A stretch of 32,056 nt of DNA, taken from assembly GCA_017629515.1 (NCBI GenBank), contig JAGBXB010000109.1, forward strand, positions 1-32,056, read 5' to 3'. The position numbers and the translations under genes were made by a program. This DNA is from Lentisphaeria bacterium (lineage in GTDB: Bacteria > Verrucomicrobiota > Lentisphaeria > Victivallales > UBA1829). The notes beneath the pieces are model-generated. The model saw only the letters and a list, made by a program, of their open reading frames with translations, searched no databases and was not told the DNA's origin. Below, piece by piece: positions 7,273 through 16,880 of the stretch (positions are counted from its first letter, which is position 1; each line of letters opens with the position of its first letter).

Positions 7273-9972
7273 GTGAGAGTGATAACGGATCTTCGTACGG
7301 AATATAAAGTAAACCCTTTGGGAATGGATGAATATGTTCCCCGTTTTTCCTACCGCATTGCCGGGGATTGCCGTAAACAGACTTTGCGGCAGATCCGGGT
7401 ATGGAAAGAAGAGGGAGAATGCGTGTGGGACAGCGGTATGGTGGAAAGTGATGACTGCTGCCAGATCCCGTATCTGGGAAAGACGCTGGAAAAATTTACC
7501 CGTTATTACTGGTCTGTTACCGTGAAAGATGATCAGGGCAATATCTTTGAAAGCGGAAAAGAAAATTATTTTGAAACTGCCTTTATGGGGAGGAAATGGG
7601 ATGGGAAATGGATTTCCGCTATGATTCCCTCCGGCAGGGATATGTTTACGGCTCCCCACAGATTTTTCCGGGATTTTGAGTTGGAGGAAGTGCCGGTAAA
7701 GGCAAGATTATACAGTACGGCTCTGGGGGTATATGTACCCTATCTCAATGGAAAAAGACTTTCGGAGGATTTGTTTCTGCCCGGATGGACAAACTATTTT
7801 GACCGTGTGCAGTATCAGACATTTGATGTGACGGGCTTTTTACAGAAAGGAGCCAATACTTTCGGGATTCTGCTCGGTTCCGGGTGGTTTTCCGGAAGAA
7901 TAGCGGGGAATTGGTCCTGTGATGCTTCTTCAACAGGAAGACACGCTCTTTTCTGCGGGGAATTGCATTTGTATTTTGCTGATGGCAGGAAAAAAGTCAT
8001 TTTTACGGATGAAGAGTTCCGTTACTTCTATGAGGATGGGGCGATCCGTATGAGTGATATTTATATGGGGGAAAATTATGATGCAAGGAGGGAAGACTCC
8101 TGGAACTGCCCCGGAACGGAAAAACTTTCCAAAAGAAATCATCCGGTATTGATTGAAAATCCCGGAGTGAGAAAATGCTGGACAAGCGGGGCAATGGTGC
8201 GCCGGATACAGGAAATAGAACCAAAGAAAATTACCAAAATGCCATCCGGCGTATATATGGTGGATTTCGGTCAGAATTTTGCCGGAAGAGAACGGTTGTA
8301 TCTGAAAAATACATTCAATGGACAGGTCATTACCGTACGCCACGGGGAAATGCTCAATGAAGACGGTTCTTTATATGAAGAAAATCTCCGGAAAGCAACG
8401 GCAGTAACTGCCTATACCTGCAAAACTGCCGGAGAAGCGGTCTATGAAGCGGAATTCACCTATTACGGGTTCCGTTATGTGGAAATAAGCGGCTGGAACG
8501 GAGAGTTGACAAAGGAAAATATCCGGGGGATCGTTTTAAGTTCCGATCTGCCGCAAAGCGGTACTTTTTCCTGTTCCGAAAGTATGGTCAATCAACTGTA
8601 TTCCAATATCGTATGGGGGCAGAAAAGCAATTTTGTGGATGTACCTACCGACTGCCCCCAGCGGGATGAAAAGTACGGCTGGACAGGGGATACACAAATA
8701 TTCTGCAATATGGCAACATGGAACTCTTTTGCCCCGGAATTTTATACAAAATGGATCACAGATCTCAATTCGGACATTATGGATTCAGATTGTTATCCCT
8801 ATTATTCCCCCAATCCTTTCGGGCGACCCCGGGCGGAAGATCTGCTCAAAGATTTTCATCCATATACCCGTTACGGTTCCTATTCTGCCGGATGGAGCGA
8901 TGCCGGAGTGGTCTGTCCCTGGATCATGTATGAAAAGTATGCAGATACCCGCCTGATGGAAAAATTCCTCCCCAATATTTTGCGCCAGATGGATCATGTG
9001 GCGGCAAATTCCGATCATTTTATTGTGGATGCGGGGCATTTCAAAGATTGGCTGAATATCGATCAGCCTACGCAAAGCAGATTTCTGGGAACAGCCTATT
9101 TTGCAGGTATGACATTTCTTGCGGCAAAAATGGCAAAAATAACAGGCAGAAAAGAAGATGCCGCACGGATGTTTTCTTTGCATGAGGCAGTTAAAGAGGC
9201 TTTTCAGAAGAAATTTTTTACCCCGGACGGTAATATTTTCATTGAGGAACCCGCCAAACATTGTATCACCAAAGAAGTGATGTATGTACCCTGTACCCAG
9301 ACGGCAGCTCTCCTTACGCTGCATTTTTCCCTTGCTCCGGAGGGGGCGGAAGAAAAGGTATTGCAGTGGCTTGTCCATGATATAACCATAACAAAGAAAA
9401 ATCATCTTGCCACAGGTTTTCTGGGAACTCCGCTTCTTTTGAAAGTATTGACAAAATATGGAAGAAGCGATGTGGCTTCTTCCCTGCTTCTGCAAACTAC
9501 TTATCCCTCATGGCTTTACCCCGTGACCCAGGGGGCTACTACCATGTGGGAACGCTGGAACTCCTATACAAAAGAGACGGGATTCGGCGATATCAATATG
9601 AATTCCTTTAATCACTATGCTTACGGCGCAGTGGGGGATTACTTTTTTGAATATCTTTGCGGGATCCGTCCCTGTCCGGAAAAATCGGGAACGACTCCTT
9701 TCAAATATTTTATTCTTTCCCCCTGTTTCAGTGAGGAATTTTCTTTTGCGGAATGTTCCTTTGATTCCATGAGTGGAAAAATCCTTTCGGAATGGAAAAG
9801 AAGGGAAGATGACCGTAAGAAAGTGCAATGGCATTTTCTTGTTCCCTGCAACAGTGTGGCAGAGGTGATTTTCCCCGGTACAGTTCTGGATCCGGATGGA
9901 TTGGAAAAGGGGGAAAACGGTTCCTTTATTGCTTCTGCAGGTTCCTATACAGTCCATATAAAAATGCCGTAA
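7273..9972 (+). CDS. Alpha-L-rhamnosidase, glycoside hydrolase family 78
   Basis: Removes terminal alpha-L-rhamnose from plant glycosides, pectin side chains or bacterial polysaccharides. The 899-residue length and domain order fit GH78: an N-terminal beta domain (MRVITDLRTEYKVNPLGMDE), a lectin-like domain with GWTNYFDRVQYQTFDVT and LLGSGWFSGR, then the (alpha/alpha)6 catalytic barrel containing DVPTDCPQRDEKYGWTGDTQ (about residues 456-475, with acidic residues typical of the catalytic site) and GATTMWERW (Glu about 760, typical second catalytic acid), and a C-terminal beta domain. The start is GTG, supported by GGGAG eight bases upstream. There is no signal peptide, so it should act on imported oligosaccharides or glycosides. 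It stands alone with its own promoter. A sugar-using operon on the other strand lies 16 kb away. Confidence 0.92.
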   Translation: MRVITDLRTEYKVNPLGMDEYVPRFSYRIAGDCRKQTLRQIRVWKEEGECVWDSGMVESDDCCQIPYLGKTLEKFTRYYWSVTVKDDQGNIFESGKENYFETAFMGRKWDGKWISAMIPSGRDMFTAPHRFFRDFELEEVPVKARLYSTALGVYVPYLNGKRLSEDLFLPGWTNYFDRVQYQTFDVTGFLQKGANTFGILLGSGWFSGRIAGNWSCDASSTGRHALFCGELHLYFADGRKKVIFTDEEFRYFYEDGAIRMSDIYMGENYDARREDSWNCPGTEKLSKRNHPVLIENPGVRKCWTSGAMVRRIQEIEPKKITKMPSGVYMVDFGQNFAGRERLYLKNTFNGQVITVRHGEMLNEDGSLYEENLRKATAVTAYTCKTAGEAVYEAEFTYYGFRYVEISGWNGELTKENIRGIVLSSDLPQSGTFSCSESMVNQLYSNIVWGQKSNFVDVPTDCPQRDEKYGWTGDTQIFCNMATWNSFAPEFYTKWITDLNSDIMDSDCYPYYSPNPFGRPRAEDLLKDFHPYTRYGSYSAGWSDAGVVCPWIMYEKYADTRLMEKFLPNILRQMDHVAANSDHFIVDAGHFKDWLNIDQPTQSRFLGTAYFAGMTFLAAKMAKITGRKEDAARMFSLHEAVKEAFQKKFFTPDGNIFIEEPAKHCITKEVMYVPCTQTAALLTLHFSLAPEGAEEKVLQWLVHDITITKKNHLATGFLGTPLLLKVLTKYGRSDVASSLLLQTTYPSWLYPVTQGATTMWERWNSYTKETGFGDINMNSFNHYAYGAVGDYFFEYLCGIRPCPEKSGTTPFKYFILSPCFSEEFSFAECSFDSMSGKILSEWKRREDDRKKVQWHFLVPCNSVAEVIFPGTVLDPDGLEKGENGSFIASAGSYTVHIKMP

Positions 9973-9998
9973 GAGAGAAAGAAAATCAGGACTTTTTC

Positions 9999-10026
9999 TT
10001 GTAATTTTCTGAAAAGATATTATATT
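9999..10026 (+). promoter_or_regulatory. Promoter of the TM1266-like gene and probably the downstream operon
   Basis: TTGTAA at 9999-10004, 16 bases, TATATT at 10021-10026. The gap between the TM1266-like gene and the nitrogenase-like operon shows no equally good promoter, so this one may feed the whole operon through the attenuator at 10389-10424. Confidence 0.6.
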
Positions 10027-10059
10027 ATCAATATACGGAAAATGAAAGGAGAAAACAGT

Positions 10060-10308
10060 ATGGAAAGCCGGGTCGCCGTCCTTGCCATCCTTGTGGAAAA
10101 CAGGGAGTCGGCAGAAAAGATCAATGGTATTCTCCATGAGTTCAATTCTTTCATCATCGGCAGAATGGGACTTCCTTACAGAGAACGGAATGTGAATATC
10201 ATTTCCATTATGCTGGATGCCCCTTCCGATAAGATCAATACTCTTGCCGGAAAACTGGGGCGTCTGGAAGGAGTCACAGCCAAAGCCGTATATGCAGGAA
10301 TGAAGTAA
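10060..10308 (+). CDS. TM1266-family iron-only hydrogenase system regulator
   Basis: A small (82 residues) ferredoxin-like-fold protein of the TM1266 family, named because it is usually found beside the [FeFe]-hydrogenase maturation genes hydE, hydF and hydG. It carries the family core: an N-terminal VAVLAILVENRESAEKING, then IIGRMGLPYRERNVNIISI, then KLGRLEGVTAKAVY. It resembles ACT/NikR-like regulatory domains without a DNA-binding part. I preferred ATG 10060 over the in-frame ATG 10042 because AAAGGAG lies nine bases before it. No hyd gene is in this window; instead its neighbours downstream are nitrogenase-like and hyp genes, which hints that it may regulate or sense something for that system. 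Confidence 0.88.
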   Translation: MESRVAVLAILVENRESAEKINGILHEFNSFIIGRMGLPYRERNVNIISIMLDAPSDKINTLAGKLGRLEGVTAKAVYAGMK

Positions 10309-10319
10309 GAAGAAAAAAT

Positions 10320-10424
10320 ATATCAGCCTGACACCGAAACATTTTGTTGAGGGGGAAGCTCTGATAAAAAGACGGTATGGTCATTTTCAGAGAACAGGCG
10401 TATTGTGTCTGTTCTCTTTTTTTT
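10320..10424 (+). promoter_or_regulatory. Candidate attenuator / riboswitch leader of the nitrogenase-like operon
   Basis: Three pairings compete. TATCAG (10321-10326) can pair with CTGATA (10361-10366), closing a purine-rich inner region with a run of five G. CTCTGA (10359-10364) can instead pair with TCAGAG (10387-10392), and that second strand is also part of the terminator stem. When the first helix forms the terminator is free to form; when it does not, an antiterminator is possible. I could not match the 50-base core to any riboswitch class I know. Confidence 0.5.
10389..10424 (+). terminator. Terminator stem between the TM1266-like gene and the nifH-like gene
   Basis: AGAGAACAG pairs perfectly with CTGTTCTCT around an 11-base loop, and eight T follow. 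It ends just before the GGGAG ribosome site of the nifH-like gene, so it terminates the regulator transcript and gates transcription of the operon. Confidence 0.85.
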
Positions 10425-10437
10425 ACGGGAGAAAAAA

Positions 10438-11205
10438 ATGTTGAAAATAGCGTTTTACGGCAAAGGCGGGATCGGCAAATCCACTACGGTAAGCAATCTT
10501 GCCGCCATTTTTGCAAAAATGGGCCTGACGGTCATGCAGATAGGCTGTGACCCCAAAGCCGATTCCACTTCCGTACATCACGGCGGAAAAAGGATCGTTA
10601 CGGTTCTGGATCTTATCCGCAAATATAATGATGATTTTTCTCTGGAAGATATGGTTTTCCGTGGGGAGGATAATGTACTCTGCGTGGAAGCAGGCGGCCC
10701 TGTCCCCGGTATGGGCTGCGCCGGAAGAGGCATTATTGCCGCACTGGAAAAACTGGAACAAAAGGGGGCGTATGAGGTCTATAAACCTCAAATCGTGCTT
10801 TATGATGTTCTGGGGGATGTGGTTTGCGGAGGCTTTTCCATGCCTATGAGAAAAGGATATGCCCATGAGGTATATATCGTGACTTCCGGAGAGAAGATGA
10901 GTATTTATGCCGCAGGGAATATTGCTATGGCGGTGGATCTTTTCCGGAAACGCTCCTATGCGGAACTGGGGGGATTTATCCTCAACTGCCGGGATGTGCC
11001 GGATGAGGAAAAAAATGTAAAAGTCCTTGCAGAGGATTTTCACTCTTCCATTGCCGGTAAGATCGGAAGAAGCAGAGAGATCCAGGAAGCGGAAAGACTC
11101 AATAAATGTGTATGCGGAGCCTTCCCGGATTCTCCCGCAGCAAAGGAATATACTTTATTGGCGGAAAATATCCTGAAAAAATGGGGGATCAAGGCAAAAT
11201 GCTGA
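10438..11205 (+). CDS. NifH-like reductase component, copy 1 (H1)
   Basis: A 255-residue homologue of nitrogenase iron protein: an ATP-driven reductase homodimer that delivers electrons to a component-1 partner. The P-loop GKGGIGKST is at residues 8-16, switch I motif CDPKADS at 37-43, and the two cysteines that hold the intersubunit [4Fe-4S] cluster are present as GCAGRG (Cys94) and DVVCGGF (Cys130). It is shorter than true NifH (about 290) at the C-terminus. ATG 10438 follows GGGAG by six bases. It overlaps the next gene by seven bases. Absence of nifB/E/N and the divergent partners argue against N2 fixation. It is closely similar in layout to the second copy at 13717. Confidence 0.93.
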   Translation: MLKIAFYGKGGIGKSTTVSNLAAIFAKMGLTVMQIGCDPKADSTSVHHGGKRIVTVLDLIRKYNDDFSLEDMVFRGEDNVLCVEAGGPVPGMGCAGRGIIAALEKLEQKGAYEVYKPQIVLYDVLGDVVCGGFSMPMRKGYAHEVYIVTSGEKMSIYAAGNIAMAVDLFRKRSYAELGGFILNCRDVPDEEKNVKVLAEDFHSSIAGKIGRSREIQEAERLNKCVCGAFPDSPAAKEYTLLAENILKKWGIKAKC

Positions 11206-12560
11206 AAAAGATCAATGGCAGAATGGATATTTCCGGAGCGGAAATATCCATAAAAGAAGCACGATATCCCGCCCCTTTTGAGCCGGCTTTGGAGTACAAT
11301 ATGCCTGCAAGAGGTCATTGGAATATCGTGCATACAGCCATGCTTGTCCCCGGACTGCATCAGATCTATGCCTGCGCCAGAGGGTGTCTGCGGGGGGTGA
11401 TCCTTACTGCCGGAGAGATGATGGAAATGGAAAGAATGTCCTTTGTCACTCTGGAGGAAAATGATTATTTCAATGGAAGAATAGAAGATGAGATCACCGA
11501 AGGGGTCACCCACATTCTGGAACAGCTGGAAGAAAAGAAAAAACTGCCGCCGGCGGTGATGGTGGTATTGAGCTGCATCCAGCTTTTTGCAGGGATCGAC
11601 TTTCCCGATATACTGGAAAAACTGCGTCAGAGGTTTCCGGAGGTGGATTTTATAGATGGCTATATGCACCCCACCATGCGGAAAAGCGGACTCACCCCGG
11701 ATCAGGTGATGAGAAGACAGATATACGATGCTTTGAAAGAAAATACTTCCATTGAGGAAAAAAGTGTAACTTTTATCGGTAACGATCACGCTTTTCCGGA
11801 TAGTGCAGATCAGGTGAAAATGCTTAAAGAAAATGGTTACACGGTACGGGATCTTGCCTTGTGCAAAAACTACGGGGAATATCTTGATCTTGCCAGAAGT
11901 TCTCTTTTCATTACTAATATCCCGCCCGGGCGTCATGCCGGAGAAGCCTTGCAGAAAAGACTGGGAAGAAAAGTATTGCATCTTCCTGTAAGTTATTCTT
12001 ATAAGGAAATACGGCATAATTTATTGCTTCTTGCAGAAGAGTTGAAGATCGTTTCTCCGGCGGAAGAAGAGTTCCGGAAAATGGAGGAAAAAGCAGATCT
12101 GGCTTTACAGAAGGCAAAAGAGATCATTGGGAATACCGCAATAAGTATAGACCATACGGCTACCTTCCGGCCTCTGGGGATGGCAAGACTTCTTCTGGAA
12201 AAAGGTTTTCATGTAACAAAGATCCATGCGGATGCGTTTACAGGAGAGGAAAAGGAGGACTTTTTCTTCCTGAAAGAAAACCATCCCTCTCTTATGATCG
12301 CTTCCACGGTCAATGCCAAAATGCGTTTTGCCGGAAAAGGGGTCAATAAGGGGGAGGAAAAAATCCTTGCCATAGGACAGGGTGCGGCATATTTTGCCGG
12401 GACTCCCTACTTTGTAAATATAATCGCGGACGCCTCCCTTTTCGGATTTGACGGGATCATCCGTCTTGCAGAAAAAATGGTGGAAAGTTTTAAAATACCG
12501 CAAAATACGGAACAAATCATCCAGATCAAAGGTCTGGGATGCGGGAGCTGCTTATTATGA
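11199..12560 (+). CDS. Nitrogenase component-1 alpha-like subunit, copy 1 (D1)
   Basis: A 453-residue protein of the nitrogenase component 1 / oxidoreductase family (NifD, BchN, CfbD, NifE relatives). Cysteines at 59 and 63 (IYACARGC) and at 126 ([11 protein letters not shown], in the position of the NifD SECP segment) could ligate an Fe-S cluster. In the segment corresponding to the NifD FeMo-cofactor cysteine ([17 protein letters not shown]) I see no Cys. The protein ends with an unusual GLGCGSCLL, two more cysteines at the C-terminus. ATG 11199 overlaps the end of H1; an in-frame ATG at 11181 is less likely because its ribosome site is worse. The substrate is unknown. Confidence 0.85.
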   Translation: MLKKINGRMDISGAEISIKEARYPAPFEPALEYNMPARGHWNIVHTAMLVPGLHQIYACARGCLRGVILTAGEMMEMERMSFVTLEENDYFNGRIEDEITEGVTHILEQLEEKKKLPPAVMVVLSCIQLFAGIDFPDILEKLRQRFPEVDFIDGYMHPTMRKSGLTPDQVMRRQIYDALKENTSIEEKSVTFIGNDHAFPDSADQVKMLKENGYTVRDLALCKNYGEYLDLARSSLFITNIPPGRHAGEALQKRLGRKVLHLPVSYSYKEIRHNLLLLAEELKIVSPAEEEFRKMEEKADLALQKAKEIIGNTAISIDHTATFRPLGMARLLLEKGFHVTKIHADAFTGEEKEDFFFLKENHPSLMIASTVNAKMRFAGKGVNKGEEKILAIGQGAAYFAGTPYFVNIIADASLFGFDGIIRLAEKMVESFKIPQNTEQIIQIKGLGCGSCLL

Positions 12561-13723
12561 AACAGACGACAAGAACTCTTTCCATATATTCTTCCGATAC
12601 TGCCGGAACAGCCTCCATGCTTTATGAACTTGGAGGGATGACCGTCATCCATGATGCTTCCGGCTGCAACTCCACTTATTCCACCCATGATGAACCCAGA
12701 TGGTATCAGATGGATTCCATGATCTATATTTCCGGCCTTACGGAAACGGATGTTATTCTGGGAAATGATGAAAGACTTATTGAGGATGTATGCAAAGCGG
12801 CAAAGGAGTTATCCCCCCGTTTCATCACACTTGCCGCCTCTCCCATGCCGGTAATGACAGGAACCGATCTTGATGCCATTGCTGATGAGATACGGGCAAG
12901 AACGCTTCTTCCGGTATTTCCCATCCATACCAACGGTATGAATTCTTATCTGAAAGGGGCATCGGATTCCCTCCTTGCTTTTTTACAGTATTTCTGTAAG
13001 GAAAATGTGGAAAAAACTGTACGTCCCTCGGTAAATATCATAGGAGCGACCCCTCTGGACTTTTCCATCAATGGAACTGTGGAAAGTATAAGAAAATTTC
13101 TTATGGAAGAGGGGTTTGATGTGATCTCCTGTATGAGTATGGGGTCTTCCTTTGAAGAGATCATTTCCGCAGGAAAAGCACAGGTGAATCTGGTTATTTC
13201 CTCCTGCGGACTTGCTGCTGCAAAATACCTTTTCCGGCAATTCCATACGCCTTTTGTTACCGGCGTACCGCTGGGGAAAAGGTATGCCGGACATCTTGCA
13301 CAGGAGTTGAGAAAGGCAATAAAAAATGGGGAAAATTCTTTCAGCTGTCTTTATGACCGTTCTATTCCGCAGGAGAGGGAAAACGCTCCGGCAGTCATCC
13401 ATGAAAGCATTTTTGCTTCCTCCCTTGCCTGTGCATTGGAAAAAGATCTTTCCATACCTGCAAATGTGATCGTGCCGGAAGAGTTGCAAATCTCTCTTTA
13501 CCGGAAAGATGCCGATATCGTTGCAGAGTGCGAGGATTCTTTAAGGGAGATCCTTACCCATACCGGAACACTTATTGCCGACCCCTTTTATCAAGCACTC
13601 ATTTCTGAAAATCAATCGTTTATACCTTTGCCCCATGAAGCCTTTTCCGGCCGCTGTTTCAGACGGGCAAATAAAGTTCTTGCGGCCCGGGATCTATCAC
13701 AATGGAGGGATATTTTATGCTGA
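12557..13723 (+). CDS. Nitrogenase component-1 beta-like subunit, copy 1 (K1)
   Basis: A 388-residue NifK/BchB-type partner of D1. After a short N-terminus it has [16 protein letters not shown] (Cys37, in the position of a NifK P-cluster cysteine) and DEPRW at 45-49, a motif shared exactly with the K2 protein. The third NifK P-cluster cysteine position (TTCM in NifK) reads AASPM, so it is missing. GATPLDFS is also shared with K2. ATG 12557 is chosen over 12539 because GGGAG lies nine bases upstream; it overlaps the D1 stop as ATGA. The last codons overlap H2. Conserved cluster ligands fit a DPOR-like single [4Fe-4S] site rather than a P-cluster, which is inference by eye. Confidence 0.83.
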   Translation: MKQTTRTLSIYSSDTAGTASMLYELGGMTVIHDASGCNSTYSTHDEPRWYQMDSMIYISGLTETDVILGNDERLIEDVCKAAKELSPRFITLAASPMPVMTGTDLDAIADEIRARTLLPVFPIHTNGMNSYLKGASDSLLAFLQYFCKENVEKTVRPSVNIIGATPLDFSINGTVESIRKFLMEEGFDVISCMSMGSSFEEIISAGKAQVNLVISSCGLAAAKYLFRQFHTPFVTGVPLGKRYAGHLAQELRKAIKNGENSFSCLYDRSIPQERENAPAVIHESIFASSLACALEKDLSIPANVIVPEELQISLYRKDADIVAECEDSLREILTHTGTLIADPFYQALISENQSFIPLPHEAFSGRCFRRANKVLAARDLSQWRDILC

Positions 13724-14490
13724 AAGTAGCCATATACGGAAAAGGGGGAATAGGAAAATCCACTGTTACCGCCAATCTTGCCGCATCTTTTGCCCGGCTG
13801 GGGAAAAAGGTCATCCAGATCGGCTGTGACCCCAAAGCGGATTCCACCATCAATCTTCTCCACGGCAATGGTGTGACTCCTGTAATGAATTTCCTCCGGG
13901 AACATGACCGGGAACCAAACAAACTTGAAGAGATCGCCAAAGAGGGTTTCGGCGGTATATTGTGTATTGAAACAGGCGGCCCCACCCCCGGTCTGGGCTG
14001 TGCCGGAAGAGGGATCATCACCACTTTTTCCCTTCTGGAAGATCTGGAACTTTTTGAAACATACAAGCCGGATGTGGTATTATATGATGTGCTGGGCGAT
14101 GTGGTCTGCGGGGGATTTGCCGCCCCCATACGGGAAAATTACGCTTCTCACGTCCTGATTGTTTCCTCCGGGGAAAAAATGGCACTTTATGCGGCAAACA
14201 ATATCCATAATGCCGTGAAAAATTTTGCTGACAGAGGTTATGCAAAAGTTTTCGGGATCGTTCTCAACAGAAGAAGTGTGGAAAATGAGGAAGAAAAAGT
14301 GCGCGCCTTTGCCGATGCAAATGATCTGCAAATCGTGGCGGATATTCCCAGAAGTAATGAGATCATCTACTGGGAAGACCGGAATATGACAATTGTGGAA
14401 GGGGCGGAAAATTCTCCTGTAAGCAAAGAATTTCTTGCTCTGGCAAATAAATTGCTGAAAGCGGAAGAGGACAGAAAAGAAAATGAGTAA
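13717..14490 (+). CDS. NifH-like reductase component, copy 2 (H2)
   Basis: A 257-residue second iron-protein homologue in the same operon. P-loop GKGGIGKST at residues 8-16, CDPKADS at 37-43, cluster cysteines Cys95 (GCAGRG) and Cys131 (DVVCGGF). It looks closer to classical NifH than H1 does, for example in [17 protein letters not shown] near the end. ATG 13717 has GGAGG eight bases upstream and overlaps the K1 stop (ATGCTGA). The longer in-frame start at 13702 lacks a ribosome site. It presumably serves the D2-K2 pair, though exchange with H1 is possible. Confidence 0.93.
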   Translation: MLKVAIYGKGGIGKSTVTANLAASFARLGKKVIQIGCDPKADSTINLLHGNGVTPVMNFLREHDREPNKLEEIAKEGFGGILCIETGGPTPGLGCAGRGIITTFSLLEDLELFETYKPDVVLYDVLGDVVCGGFAAPIRENYASHVLIVSSGEKMALYAANNIHNAVKNFADRGYAKVFGIVLNRRSVENEEEKVRAFADANDLQIVADIPRSNEIIYWEDRNMTIVEGAENSPVSKEFLALANKLLKAEEDRKENE

Positions 14491-15787
14491 GGCTGTTTTT
14501 TATACCGCAGAGGACGTGGTGAAGAGGGGAAAGGAAAATATCCCTTCCGAATTGCTTTCCTCTAAAAATCTGGTTTACAGTTCCCCTGCCACCCTTGCTT
14601 ACAACTCTCCCGGAGCCCAGGGATTCGGGGTGAAACGGGCGGGACTTGCTCTTCCCGGATCGGTGATGCTTCTTGTTGCGCCCTGCTGCTGCGGAAGAAA
14701 TACGGCGGCAATGAGCGGCGACGGGGAATATGCAGACAGAATGTATTATCTCCTGCAGGATGAAACCGATATCGTTACCGGGCGTCACCTTTACAAAATC
14801 GTCGATGCCGTCAAAGAAGTATGTGCTTTACAGGAAAAGATGCCGTCTGCTGTAATGATCTGCATAACCTGTGTGGATGCGCTTCTCGGTACGGATATGG
14901 AAAGAATCTGCCGGAAATGTGAAGAGGCGGTAAATATCCCGGTAGTACCCTGTTATATGTATGCTCTCACAAGGGAGGGGAGATTGCCGCCTATGGTTTC
15001 TGTGCGTAAAAGCATCTATTCCCTTTTGAAACCGGCAAAAAGACGGGGGGATGCGGTCAATATTCTCGGATACTTTTCCCCCTTGCAGAGTGATTGCGAA
15101 TTATATTCCATTTTGCAGAAAGCAGGAGTGAAAAATATACGGGAAATCGCCCGCTGTACGGATTTTGCCCAATATGAAAAAATGGCAGAGGCAAACTTTA
15201 ATCTTGTACTGCATCCGGAAGCAAGATATGCGGCAGCGGATCTGGAAAAAAGATTGGGGATCCCCTATATCGAACTTACCAGAAGTTATGATATTGAAAA
15301 AATAAGGAAACAATATTTTCTGCTTGGTCAGGCGGCAGGATTTTCTGTGGATGATACAAAAGAATATGAAGAAGCCGCAGAGGCGGTAACTATATTCAGA
15401 AATGAATATGGAATGATCTCTTTTTCCGTAGGGGAATGGCTCAACGGTGATCCCTTTGAAATTGCTTTATCCCTTCTGCGTTACGGTTTTGCCGTAAAAG
15501 AGATCTTCGGTACTCTGGGAGAGGGAAATTTTGTCTATGTGAAAAAGATTGCCGCATTGAGTCCGGAAACAAAAATATACAGTAATTTATCCCCCAGTAT
15601 GCTTATGTATGAGGAAACAAAAGAAAATACTCCTCATGCCGTATTGGGGAAAGATGCCATGTTTTACCATAAAACAACACCCGGGATCCCCTGGAACGGG
15701 GAGGAACAGTTTTTCGGTTATGCGGGAGTAAAGAAACTTTTTCTTTCCCTTGCGGAAGCAATGAAAAAAGGAGGAAATAAAAAATGA
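14483..15787 (+). CDS. Nitrogenase component-1 alpha-like subunit, copy 2 (D2)
   Basis: A 434-residue component-1 subunit. The cysteine cluster VAPCCCGRN (Cys68-70) sits where NifD has its second P-cluster ligand, and [13 protein letters not shown] (Cys127, Cys130) matches the NifD third-ligand segment SECPIGLIGDD. VVPCYMY (Cys157) is an additional cysteine. In the stretch equivalent to the FeMo-cofactor cysteine loop I read [17 protein letters not shown], with no Cys. It overlaps H2 by eight bases and K2 by four. Sequence differs strongly from D1, so the two sets are old paralogues or came separately, not a recent duplication. The substrate is unknown. Confidence 0.85.
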   Translation: MSKAVFYTAEDVVKRGKENIPSELLSSKNLVYSSPATLAYNSPGAQGFGVKRAGLALPGSVMLLVAPCCCGRNTAAMSGDGEYADRMYYLLQDETDIVTGRHLYKIVDAVKEVCALQEKMPSAVMICITCVDALLGTDMERICRKCEEAVNIPVVPCYMYALTREGRLPPMVSVRKSIYSLLKPAKRRGDAVNILGYFSPLQSDCELYSILQKAGVKNIREIARCTDFAQYEKMAEANFNLVLHPEARYAAADLEKRLGIPYIELTRSYDIEKIRKQYFLLGQAAGFSVDDTKEYEEAAEAVTIFRNEYGMISFSVGEWLNGDPFEIALSLLRYGFAVKEIFGTLGEGNFVYVKKIAALSPETKIYSNLSPSMLMYEETKENTPHAVLGKDAMFYHKTTPGIPWNGEEQFFGYAGVKKLFLSLAEAMKKGGNKK

Positions 15788-16878
15788 AAAAACTTCTGAC
15801 TCTTCTTTCCCCCTTTGCCCCGGATCATTCCGGAGCTGTTTCCGTATTTTTTGAGCTTGGAGGATTGATCGTTATTTGTGATGCCGGTGGCTGTACCGGC
15901 AATATCTGCGGCTTTGATGAACCCCGCTGGTTTGAAAATAAATGCGCTCTTTTCAGTGCCGCTTTAAGGGATATGGATGCCATTCTCGGGCAGGATGAAC
16001 GCCTTGCAGGGAAAGTAGCACAGGCTCTGGAAGAGACCGGTACTTCCTTTGCCGTACTGGTGGGTACACCCGTTCCTGCTATTATCGCTACCGATTTCGG
16101 AGCTTTGAAAAGAATGGTGAAAAAGCGTTCCAACGGAAAAAACTGCCTTGCCGTGGAAAGCAAAGGAACGGCTTTTTATGATGCGGGAGCAAGCCGTGCT
16201 TATTTGGAATTATTGAAAACTTTTGCAAAAGAGAAAAGGGAAGTACAGAAAGGCAAAATCGGCGTTTGGGGGGCAACCCCTCTGGATTTCAGCAGAAATG
16301 ATGCCGGAAAACTCATTGCCGAAGCTCTTGTCTCCCTGGGGATCGGAGAGAAAAAAGAGGATATTTTCTGTTACGGAATGGGGGCAGATCTTGATGCAAT
16401 TCAAAATGCCTCCTGCTGTGAAAAAAATATCGTTGCCGCCCCGGACGGACTGGAAGCGGCGGAATATCTTTTGGAAAAGTTCGGTACTCCCTATGAAGTC
16501 CTTTATCCCTTTCTTCCCTCCAAACTGAAAAAAGAGTTGGAAGAATGGAAAAAGAGTTCCGGAAAAGAGGGAAAGAAAAAAGTCCTTGTCATCCACCAGC
16601 AGTTTGCGGCAAATGCAGTAAGAAATGAATTGGAAAAAGAGGGAAAGGATATTGAAATAAAGGTAGGGACTTTCTTTCAATATCTTCCGGAATACGGGAG
16701 AAAAGAAGATATTTCCTTTGCCGGGGAGGATGATCTTTTATCCGAACTGGAAAATGGTTCTTATGATCTTCTTGTTGCGGATGGAAAATTCCGGAAGTTC
16801 CTGAAACGGGACAGCAAAACAAAATTCATCCCCTTTACCCATTTTGCCGTTTCCGGAACATTGGAAGAGAGTATATAA
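15784..16878 (+). CDS. Nitrogenase component-1 beta-like subunit, copy 2 (K2)
   Basis: A 364-residue NifK-type partner of D2. It has FELGGLIVICDAGGC with Cys32 and Cys37, then NICGFDEPRW (Cys42, DEPRW at 45-49), at the same residue numbers as in K1. The third P-cluster cysteine position reads VGTPVPAIIATD, so it is absent. GATPLDFS recurs as in K1. The C-terminal third is lysine- and glutamate-rich and poorly conserved in feel. The ATG overlaps the D2 stop (ATGA) with GGAGG upstream. Its stop is only two bases before hypF, which ties the two nitrogenase-like sets physically to the hyp genes. Confidence 0.83.
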   Translation: MKKLLTLLSPFAPDHSGAVSVFFELGGLIVICDAGGCTGNICGFDEPRWFENKCALFSAALRDMDAILGQDERLAGKVAQALEETGTSFAVLVGTPVPAIIATDFGALKRMVKKRSNGKNCLAVESKGTAFYDAGASRAYLELLKTFAKEKREVQKGKIGVWGATPLDFSRNDAGKLIAEALVSLGIGEKKEDIFCYGMGADLDAIQNASCCEKNIVAAPDGLEAAEYLLEKFGTPYEVLYPFLPSKLKKELEEWKKSSGKEGKKKVLVIHQQFAANAVRNELEKEGKDIEIKVGTFFQYLPEYGRKEDISFAGEDDLLSELENGSYDLLVADGKFRKFLKRDSKTKFIPFTHFAVSGTLEESI

Positions 16879-16880
16879 AA

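Noticed and set aside
10327..10375. Resemblance of CACCGAA...AAGCTCTGATAAAAAGAC to part of a glycine riboswitch
   Set aside because: The 5' half of the glycine aptamer and its GGAGAG strand are missing, and the closing helix differs, so I report only an unclassified leader.
10438..16878. A nitrogen-fixation (nif) operon
   Set aside because: No nifB, nifE, nifN or nifV, truncated subunits, missing cofactor and P-cluster ligands by eye, and hyp genes instead of nif accessory genes.
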